From NCBI RefSeq assembly GCF_028898945.1, contig NZ_CP118607.1, positions 558,001 to 622,000 on the forward strand: 64,000 nucleotides of DNA. Reading direction: 5' to 3'. This DNA is from Pseudomonas sp. PSKL.D1. Lineage in GTDB: Bacteria > Pseudomonadota > Gammaproteobacteria > Pseudomonadales > Pseudomonadaceae. Both the position numbers and the translations under genes were made by a program. This document shows positions 7,538 through 16,818 of the stretch, piece after piece. A model generated the notes under the pieces. The model was not told the DNA's origin. It was given only the letters and a program-made list of their open reading frames with translations, and searched no databases. The first letter of the stretch is position 1. Every line of letters begins with the position of its first letter.

Positions 7538-9721
7538 TCAGGCCGGCTCACCTTCCTTGATCAGATGCGCCGCCAATGTACGTAATGGCCCCAACTGCCG
7601 GCAAATCAGCGCCAGCTGCGTCTGCACCAGGCGTTGCTGCTCATCCAGCTCTTCGGGCATCTGCTCCAGCGTAGTGGCCAGCGCTTCCTCGGCATCACTG
7701 TGAATCGCCACTGAAGACCGCGCCGCCAGCCCGTTGGCAATTTCATCCAGGCTATTGGCCAGGCTTTGCCCGGCCCCCTCGATCAACTGCTCCTGCACCT
7801 CGGCCGGCAATGCTGCGTCGCGGTGTGCACCCAGCCCCGACAAGTAACTCAGCAAGGTGTGTGACAGCACCAGGAAACGAAAGCCCACATCAGCTTCTTT
7901 GCGAAAGTGCCCTGGCTCCATCAGCATGTTGGCCAGGGTGGTGGACAGCGCTGCATCGGCGTTGTGGGCGTTGCGCCGCGCCAGCCGGTAGGCCAGGTCG
8001 TCGCGCTTGCCGTGGGCATATTGCTGCATGATCTGGCGCAGGTAGACGCTGGCGCAGGTGAGGGTGTTGGCCAGCGCCTTGTTCAGGCGGCGGCCCTGCC
8101 AGTCGGGGAGGAACAGGAATACCGCCAGGATGGCGATCAGGCTGCCCACCAAGGTATCGAACAGGCGCGGCAGGAACAGGCCATAGCCGTCGCCGATCTG
8201 GTTGAAGCAGAACAGCACCATCAGGGTGATGGCGGCCGTGGCCAAGGTGTAGCGCGTGGTGCGGTTGACGAAGAACACCACCCCGGCAACCACCGCGAAC
8301 AGCGACTGGATGAGCGGGTTGGGGAACAGGTCGAACAGCGCCCAGCCCACGGTCAGGCCGATGGCCGTACCGAAGATCCGCTGCACCAGCTTGCGCCGCG
8401 TAGCGCCGTAGTTGGGTTGGCAGACGAACAGCGTGGTGAGGATGATCCAGTAGCCTTGGGTCGGGTGAATCAGGTGCACCATGCCGTAGCCGATCGACAA
8501 TGCCAGCGGCAGGCGCAGGGCGTGGCGGAACAGCAGCGAGGTGGGCGTGAGCTGGGTACGCAGGCGCTTCCACACGTCTTTGAGGTTGCGTGGCGAGCGG
8601 TCGAGCAGGCTGCTGTCACTGGCGTCGGCCAGGCTGTCCGGGTTGCTGGCGGCGCCGAGCAGGCGGTCCAGCGTTGCCAGGTTGGCGGCCAACGCGCGCA
8701 ATGAACGTAGCAGCCCGCGCCAGGCCGGGTTGCTCTGGATGCGCAGGTGCTCCAGCGAGGCGTTCAGGTCCTCCAGTGCATCGGCAAAGCCGTTATCCAG
8801 CACAAAAGGCTGGCGCAGGCGGATTGAGCGTGACAGTTCCTGACAGGCCGAACCTTGTTGGCGTAGCAGGCGCTGGCAGCGGAACATCACGTCGCTGTGG
8901 AAGAAGGCATCGGCCAGGGCGTTGTAGGGGTAGTGCGAGGCGCTGACCCGCTCGTGGATGTCCTGGGCCAGGAAATACAGCTTCAGGTAACGGCTGACCT
9001 TGGAGTTTGGCTGGCTGTTGCCTACCCGGTGGAGAATGATTTCCTTGGCGGCGTTAAGTGCCGCGACTACTTTGCCGTTCTGTTGCGCCAGTTCCAGGCG
9101 CCGGGCTTCCAGGTCGAGGTTGCGTACCGGTTCGAACAGGTTTGCCTTGAGCTTGAGGTAACGCCCTAACTCAAAAAACAGCTTGGCCAGGCTCTGTTGC
9201 ACGGGCTGGTTGGAGAACAGCGCCTGCCACAGCACCGAAAGCAGCCCATACCACGCAGCACCCGCCACCAGCAGCATCGGCTCGTGCCAGAAGTCGCTGA
9301 CCTGGCCGCCGCGCTGGTCCACGCCGATCATGGTGTACACCGACAAAATCAGCGTGCCCGAGGCAATGGCGCCATACCGTTCACCCAGTGCCCCGAGCAT
9401 GGTCAAGCCAAAAGCCGCCAGGGCCATGGCAATCACGAATATCCAGGGGTAGGGGAACAGCAGCTCCACCGACAGCGCCGCAACGGCGAAACACACCAAC
9501 GTCACTGCCAGCGCACTGAGGCGCCCTTGCCAGCTATCGTCCGTTTCGGCCAGGGCACACGCGATGATGCCCAGAAACAACGGAATCAACAGCGCCATTT
9601 CGTTCTGATACCAGCACAGGGCCAGGCTGCCGGTCAGGGCGATGGTGACCCGGATGCTGTAGCTGAACTTGTCTTGGCCCCACAAACGACGCAGTGACTG
9701 GCGGAACGAGCTCGATGACAT
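7538..9721 (-). CDS. yccS: FUSC-family (YccS/YhfK-like) inner-membrane protein
   Basis: This protein of about 727 residues has two hydrophobic blocks, each of about six membrane segments (roughly 20-180 and 390-530). They are separated by a long cytoplasmic alpha-helical region and followed by a soluble tail, the layout of YccS/FUSC proteins related to aromatic-acid exporters. I place the start at MSSSSFRQ (9721), not 14 codons upstream, because the fold begins there. It converges on the solute-binding protein gene with only 14 bases between stops. Its transported substrate is not known. Confidence 0.85.
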   Translation of the reverse strand: MSSSSFRQSLRRLWGQDKFSYSIRVTIALTGSLALCWYQNEMALLIPLFLGIIACALAETDDSWQGRLSALAVTLVCFAVAALSVELLFPYPWIFVIAMALAAFGLTMLGALGERYGAIASGTLILSVYTMIGVDQRGGQVSDFWHEPMLLVAGAAWYGLLSVLWQALFSNQPVQQSLAKLFFELGRYLKLKANLFEPVRNLDLEARRLELAQQNGKVVAALNAAKEIILHRVGNSQPNSKVSRYLKLYFLAQDIHERVSASHYPYNALADAFFHSDVMFRCQRLLRQQGSACQELSRSIRLRQPFVLDNGFADALEDLNASLEHLRIQSNPAWRGLLRSLRALAANLATLDRLLGAASNPDSLADASDSSLLDRSPRNLKDVWKRLRTQLTPTSLLFRHALRLPLALSIGYGMVHLIHPTQGYWIILTTLFVCQPNYGATRRKLVQRIFGTAIGLTVGWALFDLFPNPLIQSLFAVVAGVVFFVNRTTRYTLATAAITLMVLFCFNQIGDGYGLFLPRLFDTLVGSLIAILAVFLFLPDWQGRRLNKALANTLTCASVYLRQIMQQYAHGKRDDLAYRLARRNAHNADAALSTTLANMLMEPGHFRKEADVGFRFLVLSHTLLSYLSGLGAHRDAALPAEVQEQLIEGAGQSLANSLDEIANGLAARSSVAIHSDAEEALATTLEQMPEELDEQQRLVQTQLALICRQLGPLRTLAAHLIKEGEPA

Positions 9722-9805
9722 GATGGCCTGCTGGGCAGTGTTCGTAAGAATGCATTGCGGCACGGACCAGCAAGAAGCGTTCCGTGCTGCTGAATGGATT
9801 CTACT

Positions 9806-10987
9806 CTACACGAACTGTGCTGCAGCGTTAGCGGATGCCCAAGCCCACTGGAAGTTGAAGCCCCCCAAATGCCCGGTTACATCGAGCACTTCGCCGATGA
9901 AATAAAGGCCAGGGCTTTTCAGCGACTCCATGGTTTTGGACGACACCTCGCGGGTGTCCACGCCGCCCAGCGTCACTTCAGCGGTGCGGTAGCCCTCGGT
10001 GCCGGCCGGCACCACCTGCCAAGCAGCCAGCTTGTCGGCGATTTGCGCCAGTTCCGCCGGGGTGTACTGCTTCATCGGTCGGGACTCGAACCATTGCTCG
10101 GCCAGCAGGTTGGCCAGCTTGCGGGTGAACACTTCCCCCAGCACGGTTTTCAGTTCGGCATTGGCTCGTTCGGTTTGCACCTGTTGCAGCCAGGTCAGTG
10201 CATCACGATCGGGCAGCAGGTTGATCTCTACTGTATCGCCCGCTTCCCAGAACGACGAAATCTGCAAAATCGCCGGGCCGCTAAGGCCGCGGTGGGTGAA
10301 TAGCAGGTTTTCTCGGAAGCTTGTGCCATTGCAGCTGGCCGTGCAGTCCAGCGAAGTGCCCGACAACTCGGTGCACAGTGCCTTGAGTTGGGGCTCGGTG
10401 ATGGTGAATGGCACCAACCCGGCGCGGGTTGGCAGCAGCGTGTGACCAAATTGGCGCGCGACCTGATAGCCGAAGCCCGTAGCACCCAATGTCGGGATCG
10501 ACAGGCCGCCCGTAGCGATGACCAGCGACTGGCAAGCGAATTGCCCGCCGCTGGTTTGCAGCAGGTAGCCGCCCTCGGTCTTCTCGATCTGTTCGATGCT
10601 CGTGTGCATGCGAATTTCGGCGCCCGCGTCGTCGCATTCGGCCAGCAGCATGTCGAGAATGTCGCTGGCCTTGTTGTCGCAAAAAAGCTGGCCGAGCTTT
10701 TTCTCGTGGTAGGGCACGCCGTGCTTGCACACCAGTTCGATGAAGTCCCACTGGGTGTAGCGGGCCAGGGCCGATTTGCAGAAGTGCGCGTTCTGCGACA
10801 GGAAGTTGGCCGGCTCGGTGTACATATTGGTGAAATTGCAGCGCCCGCCGCCCGACATGAGGATCTTCTTGCCTGGCTTGTTGGCGTGGTCGAGCAGCAG
10901 CACACGGCGGCCACGGCGGGCGCTGAGCTGGGCGCACATCAGGCCGGCGGCGCCAGCGCCGATGATGATCACGTCGGTGGAGTGCAC
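9806..10987 (-). CDS. YhiN/HI0933-type NAD(P)/FAD-dependent oxidoreductase
   Basis: This 393-residue flavoprotein has an N-terminal FAD-binding Rossmann motif DVIIIGAGAAGLMCA, the family hallmark MSGGGRCNFTNM and a C-terminal FAD motif FIGEVLDVTGHLGGFNFQWAW. Those features define the HI0933/YhiN family, whose reaction is not settled. The GTG at 10987 is chosen because AAAGAGG precedes it by eight bases; upstream extension gives unconvincing sequence. It lies downstream of dbpA, separated by a short hairpin. Confidence 0.85.
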   Translation of the reverse strand: MHSTDVIIIGAGAAGLMCAQLSARRGRRVLLLDHANKPGKKILMSGGGRCNFTNMYTEPANFLSQNAHFCKSALARYTQWDFIELVCKHGVPYHEKKLGQLFCDNKASDILDMLLAECDDAGAEIRMHTSIEQIEKTEGGYLLQTSGGQFACQSLVIATGGLSIPTLGATGFGYQVARQFGHTLLPTRAGLVPFTITEPQLKALCTELSGTSLDCTASCNGTSFRENLLFTHRGLSGPAILQISSFWEAGDTVEINLLPDRDALTWLQQVQTERANAELKTVLGEVFTRKLANLLAEQWFESRPMKQYTPAELAQIADKLAAWQVVPAGTEGYRTAEVTLGGVDTREVSSKTMESLKSPGLYFIGEVLDVTGHLGGFNFQWAWASANAAAQFV

Positions 10988-11012
10988 GGTGGGAACCTCT
11001 TTGGGATTGCTG

Positions 11013-11031
11013 GGGGCTGCAAAGCAGCCCC
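11013..11031 (-). terminator. Hairpin between dbpA and the flavoprotein gene
   Basis: Perfect 8-bp stem GGGGCTGC/GCAGCCCC with a three-base loop lies just after the dbpA stop. There is no T-run on either side, so it may be only a weak or Rho-assisted stop, or an mRNA-stabilising hairpin. Confidence 0.4.
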
Positions 11032-11039
11032 AAAACAAG

Positions 11040-12425
11040 TCAGATAATGCGGACTTTCAGTGCCCGGCCCTTGATCTTGCCGCTGTTCAGCCGCTGCATG
11101 GCCTGCTTGGCCAATGCCCGCTCCACCGCCACAAAGGCCACGAAGTCAAAGATCGCAATCTTGCCCACCTGCTTGCCCGGAATGCCGGCGTCGCCAGTCA
11201 GCGCACCCAGAATGTCGCCCGGGCGCAGCTTGTCCTTGCGGCCTGCCGCGATGCACAGCGTGGTCATCACCGGCAGCAGTGGTTCACCGCCTTTGCTCTT
11301 CAGGCTGTCCAGCTGGTCCCAGCGCAGCGGGCTTTTCTGCAGGTCTTCGATCGCTTGAGCGCGGTGCCCCTCGGCAGGCGCTACCAGGCTGACGGCAATA
11401 CCTTTCTCGCCAGCGCGACCGGTACGGCCCACACGGTGAACGTGAATTTCGGCATCGCGGGCCAGCTCCACGTTGATGACCATGTCCAGGCCGTCGATAT
11501 CCAGCCCACGGGCTGCCACATCCGTGGCCACCAATACCGAGCTGCTGCGGTTGGCGAACATGGTCAGTACCTGGTCGCGGTCACGCTGCTCCAGGTCGCC
11601 ATGCAGGGCTTGGGCGACGATGCCTTTGGCGGTGAGGTGGGCGACAACGTCTTCACACTGCTGCTTGGTGAAGCAGAACGCCACGCAGGACTGCGGGCGG
11701 TAGTGGCCCAGCACGCGGGTGACCGCTTCCAGACGCTGCTGCGGGTCAATCTCGATGAAGCGCTGTTCGATCTGGTTGTCGGCGTGCAGGCTTTCTACCT
11801 TGACCTGCTGCGGCTTGCGCATGAAATCGGCGGCCAGTTGCTCGATACCAGTCGGGTAGGTGGCCGAGAACAGCAAGGTCTGGCGGCGCGCCGGGGTTTT
11901 GCCGATGATGCTGGCGATTGCGTCGAAGAAGCCCATGTCGAGCATGCGGTCAGCTTCGTCCAGCACCAACGTGTTAAGCCCGTTGAGCACCAGGGTGCCT
12001 TTGTCCAGGTGCTGCTGTACGCGGCCCGGGGTGCCGACAATGATGTGTGCACCGTGCTCCAGCGAGGCGATTTGCGGGCCCAGCGACACGCCACCGCACA
12101 GGGTGAGGATCTTGATGTTGTCCTCGGCGCGGGCCAGGCGGCGCAGCTCTTTGGCGACCTGGTCGGCCAGCTCGCGAGTGGGGCACAGCACCAACGCCTG
12201 GCAGCCGAAGAAGCGGGGGTTGATCGGGTTGAGCAGGCCGATGCCGAAGGCGGCTGTTTTGCCGCTGCCTGTCTTGGCCTGGGCGATCAGGTCCTGGCCC
12301 TTGAGGATGACCGGCAGGCTCTGGGCCTGAATCGGCGTCATCGAGGCATAGCCGAGGGCGTCCAGGTTGGCCAGCATGGCGGCGGACAGCGGCAGGGTGG
12401 CAAAGGCGGTGGTTTCGGTGGTCAC
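11040..12425 (-). CDS. dbpA: ATP-dependent RNA helicase DbpA
   Basis: This 461-residue DEAD-box protein remodels 23S rRNA during large-subunit assembly. Seen in order are the Q-motif (MTPIQAQSLP), Walker A AKTGSGKT, the DEAD motif in VLDEADRML, SAT in LLFSATYP, and HRVGRTGRAG. A C-terminal DbpA-type RNA-binding domain ends the protein (about 385-461), the part that recognises hairpin 92 of 23S rRNA in the family. The GTG at 12425 gives the family's usual length; the open frame continues upstream but runs toward the MFS gene. Confidence 0.93.
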   Translation of the reverse strand: MTTETTAFATLPLSAAMLANLDALGYASMTPIQAQSLPVILKGQDLIAQAKTGSGKTAAFGIGLLNPINPRFFGCQALVLCPTRELADQVAKELRRLARAEDNIKILTLCGGVSLGPQIASLEHGAHIIVGTPGRVQQHLDKGTLVLNGLNTLVLDEADRMLDMGFFDAIASIIGKTPARRQTLLFSATYPTGIEQLAADFMRKPQQVKVESLHADNQIEQRFIEIDPQQRLEAVTRVLGHYRPQSCVAFCFTKQQCEDVVAHLTAKGIVAQALHGDLEQRDRDQVLTMFANRSSSVLVATDVAARGLDIDGLDMVINVELARDAEIHVHRVGRTGRAGEKGIAVSLVAPAEGHRAQAIEDLQKSPLRWDQLDSLKSKGGEPLLPVMTTLCIAAGRKDKLRPGDILGALTGDAGIPGKQVGKIAIFDFVAFVAVERALAKQAMQRLNSGKIKGRALKVRII

Positions 12426-12489
12426 GAGGCGGGCCTGCGTTGCGAAGCGAAAAATGCCGCACAGTCTACCAGCCTCATGGCCATTCGCC

Positions 12490-13917
12490 CTACGATTCCA
12501 TATGTTGTTCCGGACGACGGGCACGCCTTCCGTCCGTCGGCGCCAGTTGCAGGAAGATCGCCGCAGCCAGCATGGCCATGATGCCGATGGTGACGAAGGT
12601 CAGCTGGAAAGCGCCGAGCGTGGTTTCCACCCCATCAGCGTTACCGGCTGCGGTGAAGCCGCCCAGCAGCGCACCGGCACAGGCCACACCCAGGCTCAGT
12701 GACAGTTGTGCCACTACCGACAGCAGGCTGTTGCCGCTGCTGGCGCTGGCGTCGTCCAGGTCGATCAGGGTAACCGTGTTCATGGCGGTGAACTGCATCG
12801 AGTTCACTGCCCCCAGCATTGCCAGTTGTGCCAGCAGCAGTGGGTATGGCGTCTGTTCGTCGACCAGCCCGAGGCTGGCCAGCAGAATACCCAGCAGTAA
12901 CGTGTTGCCAGTGAGGATGATGCGATAGCCGAAACGCTCGATCATCGGCCGCGCGACAGACTTGGCGACCATTGCCGCCGCCGCCAGCGGGATCATGCTC
13001 ATGCCCGCCTGGGACGGTGAGTAACCCAGCGCCACTTGCAGCAGCAACGGCACCAGGAAGGGAAGGGCGCCACTGCCCAGCCGGGCGAACAGGTTGCCGA
13101 GAATGCCGATGGCAAAGGTACGCACGCGGAACAGGCTGGGTGAAAACAGCGGCTCCGGGTCGCGCCCGGCACGCAGCCAGTAGGCGGCAAGGCAAGCCAT
13201 GCCCGCAAACAGCAGCAACATCACCCGCAAGTGCGGCAAATGAAGTTCGCCCAGGCCTTCCATAGCGATGGTGATTAGGACCATTGCCGCGCCAAACAGG
13301 AGGAAGCCGGGCCCGTCGAACGACGTGCGCTCGGCGCCGCGCAGGTCGGGGATGAACTTCCAGACCGCGTAGCAACCCAGCGCACCCACCGGCAGGTTGA
13401 GCAGGAAGATCCAGTGCCAGCTGAGGATTTCCACCAGCCAGCCGCCGAGCGTCGGCCCCAGCAGCGGGCCCAGCAGGCCGGGGATGGTGATGAAGCTCAT
13501 GATCCGCACCAGCTCGCTGCGCGGATAGGCCCGCAGCACCACCAGCCGCCCGACCGGCAGCATCAGCGCGCCGCCCAGGCCTTGTACCACCCGGGCGAAA
13601 ATCAGGAAGCCCAGGCTATCGGCCATGGCGCACAGGAGTGAGCCGAAGCTGAACAACAGAATGGCGCTGAAGAAGATGCGCTTGGTGCCGAAGCGGTCGG
13701 CGATCCAGCCGGACGCCGGTATCAACAGGGCCACGGTGAGCATGTAGGCGATCACCACACCTTGCATGCGCAGTGGGTCTTCGCTGAGCGAGCGGGCCAT
13801 GGCGGGCAGGGCGGTGTTGAGGATGGTGCCGTCGAGGGACTGCATGAAAAAGGCGATGGCCACCACCCAAGGGAGCCAGCGGGCGGTGACGGGGTCCAGC
13901 GGGGCGCGGTCGGGCAT
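12490..13917 (-). CDS. DHA2-type MFS multidrug exporter (HsrA/MdtD-like)
   Basis: This 475-residue protein has about 14 hydrophobic segments, as in drug:H+ antiporter family 2. The motif FMQSLDGTILNTALPAMARSL in the first helix and ADRFGTKRIFF in the loop after helix 2 are typical. It lacks a fused domain and an adjacent membrane-fusion protein, so it probably works alone in the inner membrane. The start at 13917 is preceded by GAGGAA. It lies 65 bases upstream of dbpA on the same strand. The substrate is unknown. Confidence 0.85.
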   Translation of the reverse strand: MPDRAPLDPVTARWLPWVVAIAFFMQSLDGTILNTALPAMARSLSEDPLRMQGVVIAYMLTVALLIPASGWIADRFGTKRIFFSAILLFSFGSLLCAMADSLGFLIFARVVQGLGGALMLPVGRLVVLRAYPRSELVRIMSFITIPGLLGPLLGPTLGGWLVEILSWHWIFLLNLPVGALGCYAVWKFIPDLRGAERTSFDGPGFLLFGAAMVLITIAMEGLGELHLPHLRVMLLLFAGMACLAAYWLRAGRDPEPLFSPSLFRVRTFAIGILGNLFARLGSGALPFLVPLLLQVALGYSPSQAGMSMIPLAAAAMVAKSVARPMIERFGYRIILTGNTLLLGILLASLGLVDEQTPYPLLLAQLAMLGAVNSMQFTAMNTVTLIDLDDASASSGNSLLSVVAQLSLSLGVACAGALLGGFTAAGNADGVETTLGAFQLTFVTIGIMAMLAAAIFLQLAPTDGRRARRPEQHMES

Positions 13918-13944
13918 GGGTTCCTCGTTTGTCTGGGCCGGCCT

Positions 13945-14012
13945 CATCGCGGATGAATCCGCTCCTACAGGGCGCGCGTTGCCTGTGTAGGAGCGGATTT
14001 ATCCGCGAAGGG
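13945..14012. repeat. REP pair (inverted) between the MFS and PmbA-like genes
   Basis: Two REP copies, carrying ATCCGCTCCTACAG and its inverse, face each other across a short spacer. This is the typical P. putida extragenic palindrome, which can form a large cruciform. Confidence 0.8.
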
Positions 14013-14025
14013 CCCTCAAGCCAAA

Positions 14026-15345
14026 TCACAATGTCAGCGTCAACCCTCTGACCAACGCCCCCGGCAAATGACTCGACCCGGTACTGCGCTGCCCATAGGT
14101 ACTGGTCGACAGAATCATCTCCCGCTCCCGGGTCAGGTCTTCCAGCTGGCTGCCCAGCAGATTGTAGAGGCTGTCATCGAAGCGCATGGTGCTCACCGGC
14201 CCTTTTATCTCGCCATTCTCCACCCAGAACGTGGCGAACCGGGTCAACCCGGTCATGCGCGCGGCCGGCAGGTCGGAGTAGTTCAGGTACCAGAGGTTGC
14301 TGATGTACAGCCCGGTACCCAGCCTTTCGAGAATCTCCTCGTTGGGCAACTGCCCGGCTGCCAGGCTCAAGGCGCAGGGCGATTCGTAGCTGTCTGCACC
14401 GTTGGCCGCAAGGTTGAACTCGGCCGCACTGCGTGCACTGATCAACCGCTGCAGGGCTCGCCCTTGCCCAATCAGTGGAACGTCCTGGCGCGGCGAGCCC
14501 TCGTCGGAAAACGCCGGGCTAAGCGAACCGCTGACCTGTTCATCAAAGCTCACCAAAGGACTCAGGCTGGCATCACCGTTGTAGAGCCGCTGCAAGGCAC
14601 TGTTGCCGGTGGCCAGCGCCTGCGCCGAGAACGCCCCCCAGCACAGCATCCCGGCGATTTCGTCCATGGCCGCGGGCGCGAGGTAGGCCCGGTAGCTGCC
14701 AGGGTTCAGCGTAATGGTCGGGCGGCCGAGGAAGCCCAATTGTTCGCGTGCCTGGCGCAGGCGGGCGGTGAAGTCCTCAGCGTGCCATGCCTGCCCGGCA
14801 TAGTTGGCCTTTACCGCCTGGCCATTGGCGTGGAACAGGCTCCAGTCAACATTGAAACTGTTGGCCTGGTGCCAGCCGAAAGCGCCGAACGAACTGGCAA
14901 AGCCACGGCAGATCGGGCCGGCGGCATAGATGCCAACCAAGTCCAGGTCGCCCGCTTCCCGCTCAAGCAGTGCCATCACCTCGGCCAAGTCCGGTAGCGC
15001 CTGCTGCTGCAGGCTGTTGCTCTGCCAGGCGGCCTCGTCCAGCTGCAAGTAAGGGTCGATGGCCAGCAGCGGCAATGTTTGGCGAAGTTGCGCCAAGGCG
15101 TCGGTCAGCCGTTGACGGTCCAGATGTTCATCACCGCTCAACGTCACATGCTGCTCGGCCTGACGCCCATCGTGCACCAGCCTCAGCTGCGCGCTGGCCT
15201 GGTTAACCTCGCCAGCCTGCCGAACTTTGGCATGGTTGAAACGCACGAACTGCGACTGCTCGGCGCTGTAGCCAAGCGTAAATTGCTCACCGGCTTGCAG
15301 TGCCTCGCGCACTGCGCTTACCAGGGCTTCGAAAGCTTGTTTCAT
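14026..15345 (-). CDS. TldD/PmbA-family protein, PmbA-like partner subunit
   Basis: This 439-residue protein is of the TldD/PmbA (U62) family, whose two-subunit proteases degrade unfolded peptides and mature some ribosomally made peptides. This member lacks a HExxxH zinc motif, as expected for the non-catalytic PmbA/TldE-like partner. Its ATG shares one base with the stop of the upstream TldD-like gene (TGATG), a sign of stoichiometric co-translation. The canonical tldD and pmbA genes normally lie elsewhere in Pseudomonas, so this appears to be a paralogous pair. The start at 15345 is set by this coupling. Confidence 0.82.
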   Translation of the reverse strand: MKQAFEALVSAVREALQAGEQFTLGYSAEQSQFVRFNHAKVRQAGEVNQASAQLRLVHDGRQAEQHVTLSGDEHLDRQRLTDALAQLRQTLPLLAIDPYLQLDEAAWQSNSLQQQALPDLAEVMALLEREAGDLDLVGIYAAGPICRGFASSFGAFGWHQANSFNVDWSLFHANGQAVKANYAGQAWHAEDFTARLRQAREQLGFLGRPTITLNPGSYRAYLAPAAMDEIAGMLCWGAFSAQALATGNSALQRLYNGDASLSPLVSFDEQVSGSLSPAFSDEGSPRQDVPLIGQGRALQRLISARSAAEFNLAANGADSYESPCALSLAAGQLPNEEILERLGTGLYISNLWYLNYSDLPAARMTGLTRFATFWVENGEIKGPVSTMRFDDSLYNLLGSQLEDLTREREMILSTSTYGQRSTGSSHLPGALVRGLTLTL

Positions 15346-16787
15346 CAGGCATCGCCCCCGAAAACATCGACTTGGCTGAATACACACGCTGGCGAAGCGT
15401 GGCCCACCCGCACTACCTGGTTGGGTTCGCCCTTGCCGCAGTTTGGCGTACCCAGGACCTGGAAGGTGCTACGGTCGCCGACCGCCGTGAGGTTGCGCCA
15501 GAAGTGTGCGGAGATGCCGCGGTAGTTGGGGTTCTTGACGATGCCCTTGAGTTCACCGTTTTCGATCAGTTGCCCCCACTCGCAGCCAAACTGGAACTTG
15601 TTGCGCGCATCGTCGATGGACCACGAGCGGTTTGTGCGCATCAAGATGCCGTGCTCGATACCCTTGACCAACTGCTCGAGCGGTTGATCGCCTGGCTCGA
15701 TGTTGAGGTTGGCCATACGGTCGATCGGCGCCCGGTTCCAGCCGCAGGCACGGCTGTTGGCAACACCGTCCAGGCCAGAGCGGAACTGCGACAGCGCGCC
15801 GCCCAGCGGGCGCAGCAGCAGGCCGTCTCGGATCAGGAACTGTTTGCTGGCCTCGGTGCCATCATCGTCGTGACTATAGCTGGCCAGCTCTTCACCGATG
15901 GTGGGGTCGAAGGTGACGTTGAGCAGCGCGGAACCGTATTGCAATTGGCCGAAGTCGCTAGCTTTGACGAAGCTGGTGCCGGCGTAGTTGCGCTCGTCGC
16001 CGAGGATGCGGTCCATTTCCAGCGGGTGGCCGATGGACTCGTGGATCTGCAGCATCATCTGGTCGGGCATCAGCAGCAGGTCGCGTGGCCCGTTGGGCGT
16101 ATTGGGCGCCAGCAGCAGTTGTAGTGCTTCGCCAGCAACTTGCCTGGCGGCGCCGATCAGTCCGCAGCGCTCGATGATCTCGAAGCCGCCTTGCTGGCCG
16201 AAGTTTTCGCGGCCCAGGCTGCGGCGCTGGCTGTCCTGGCCGTCGCTGGCTGTCACGCTCAGCCCCGGGAACAGAAAACGCTGGGCATGGCGCAGTTCAG
16301 CGCCGGCAGAGTTCAGGTACGTTTGCTCGACCAGGCTTTGGCTGAGGCTGGCTTGCCAGTCTACCAGGCGCTCGTCCTTGGGCACGCTGGCCGATTCGGT
16401 GGCGAGCAGGCCAAGGCAGTCGGCCAATGAGGGCATTGGCTGGTCGAAGTTGGGCGAAACATGGTCGTGGCGTGCGCTGGTGACAGGCTGTGTACGCAAG
16501 TCGAGCAGGCTGTGGCTGGCAATCTGGCGGGCCAAGGCTTCAGCTTGGTCCAGCGCGCGCTGCAAGCCAGCTTGTGAGAGGTCGGCAGTGGCCGCGTAAG
16601 CCTCCACGCCATTGACCCGCACGGTAAGCATGGCGCCTTCGTCCTGGCTGAAGTAAGGCGGTTCGGCCACGTTGCGGCGAACCGACAGCGCTTGATGCGA
16701 CTGTTTTACATGGCGAAGGGAAAACACCTCGGCCGTACTGCGCAGCGCGGCAAAGCGCTGGCGCAGCAGGGCGCTGGAATCGAACAT
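15345..16787 (-). CDS. TldD/PmbA-family metalloprotease, TldD-like catalytic subunit
   Basis: This 480-residue protein has the TldD zinc signature HESIGHPLEMDRILG (HExxxH) and the downstream SHDDDGTEASKQFLIRDG region, where a third ligand and the partner-facing loops lie in this family. It pairs with the overlapping PmbA-like gene and together they should form a heterodimeric protease. GGAGG precedes the chosen ATG at 16787; the longer open frame upstream runs into the acyl-CoA dehydrogenase gene end. No precursor-peptide gene was recognised nearby, so the substrate is unknown. Confidence 0.85.
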   Translation of the reverse strand: MFDSSALLRQRFAALRSTAEVFSLRHVKQSHQALSVRRNVAEPPYFSQDEGAMLTVRVNGVEAYAATADLSQAGLQRALDQAEALARQIASHSLLDLRTQPVTSARHDHVSPNFDQPMPSLADCLGLLATESASVPKDERLVDWQASLSQSLVEQTYLNSAGAELRHAQRFLFPGLSVTASDGQDSQRRSLGRENFGQQGGFEIIERCGLIGAARQVAGEALQLLLAPNTPNGPRDLLLMPDQMMLQIHESIGHPLEMDRILGDERNYAGTSFVKASDFGQLQYGSALLNVTFDPTIGEELASYSHDDDGTEASKQFLIRDGLLLRPLGGALSQFRSGLDGVANSRACGWNRAPIDRMANLNIEPGDQPLEQLVKGIEHGILMRTNRSWSIDDARNKFQFGCEWGQLIENGELKGIVKNPNYRGISAHFWRNLTAVGDRSTFQVLGTPNCGKGEPNQVVRVGHASPACVFSQVDVFGGDA

Positions 16788-16818
16788 GTGGAAGCCTCCG
16801 TGTGCACGGTGGCTCCCC

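Noticed and set aside
10776..12581. 601-codon plus-strand frame opposite dbpA
   Set aside because: It is an antisense shadow of dbpA and the flavoprotein gene; the translation shows no domain.
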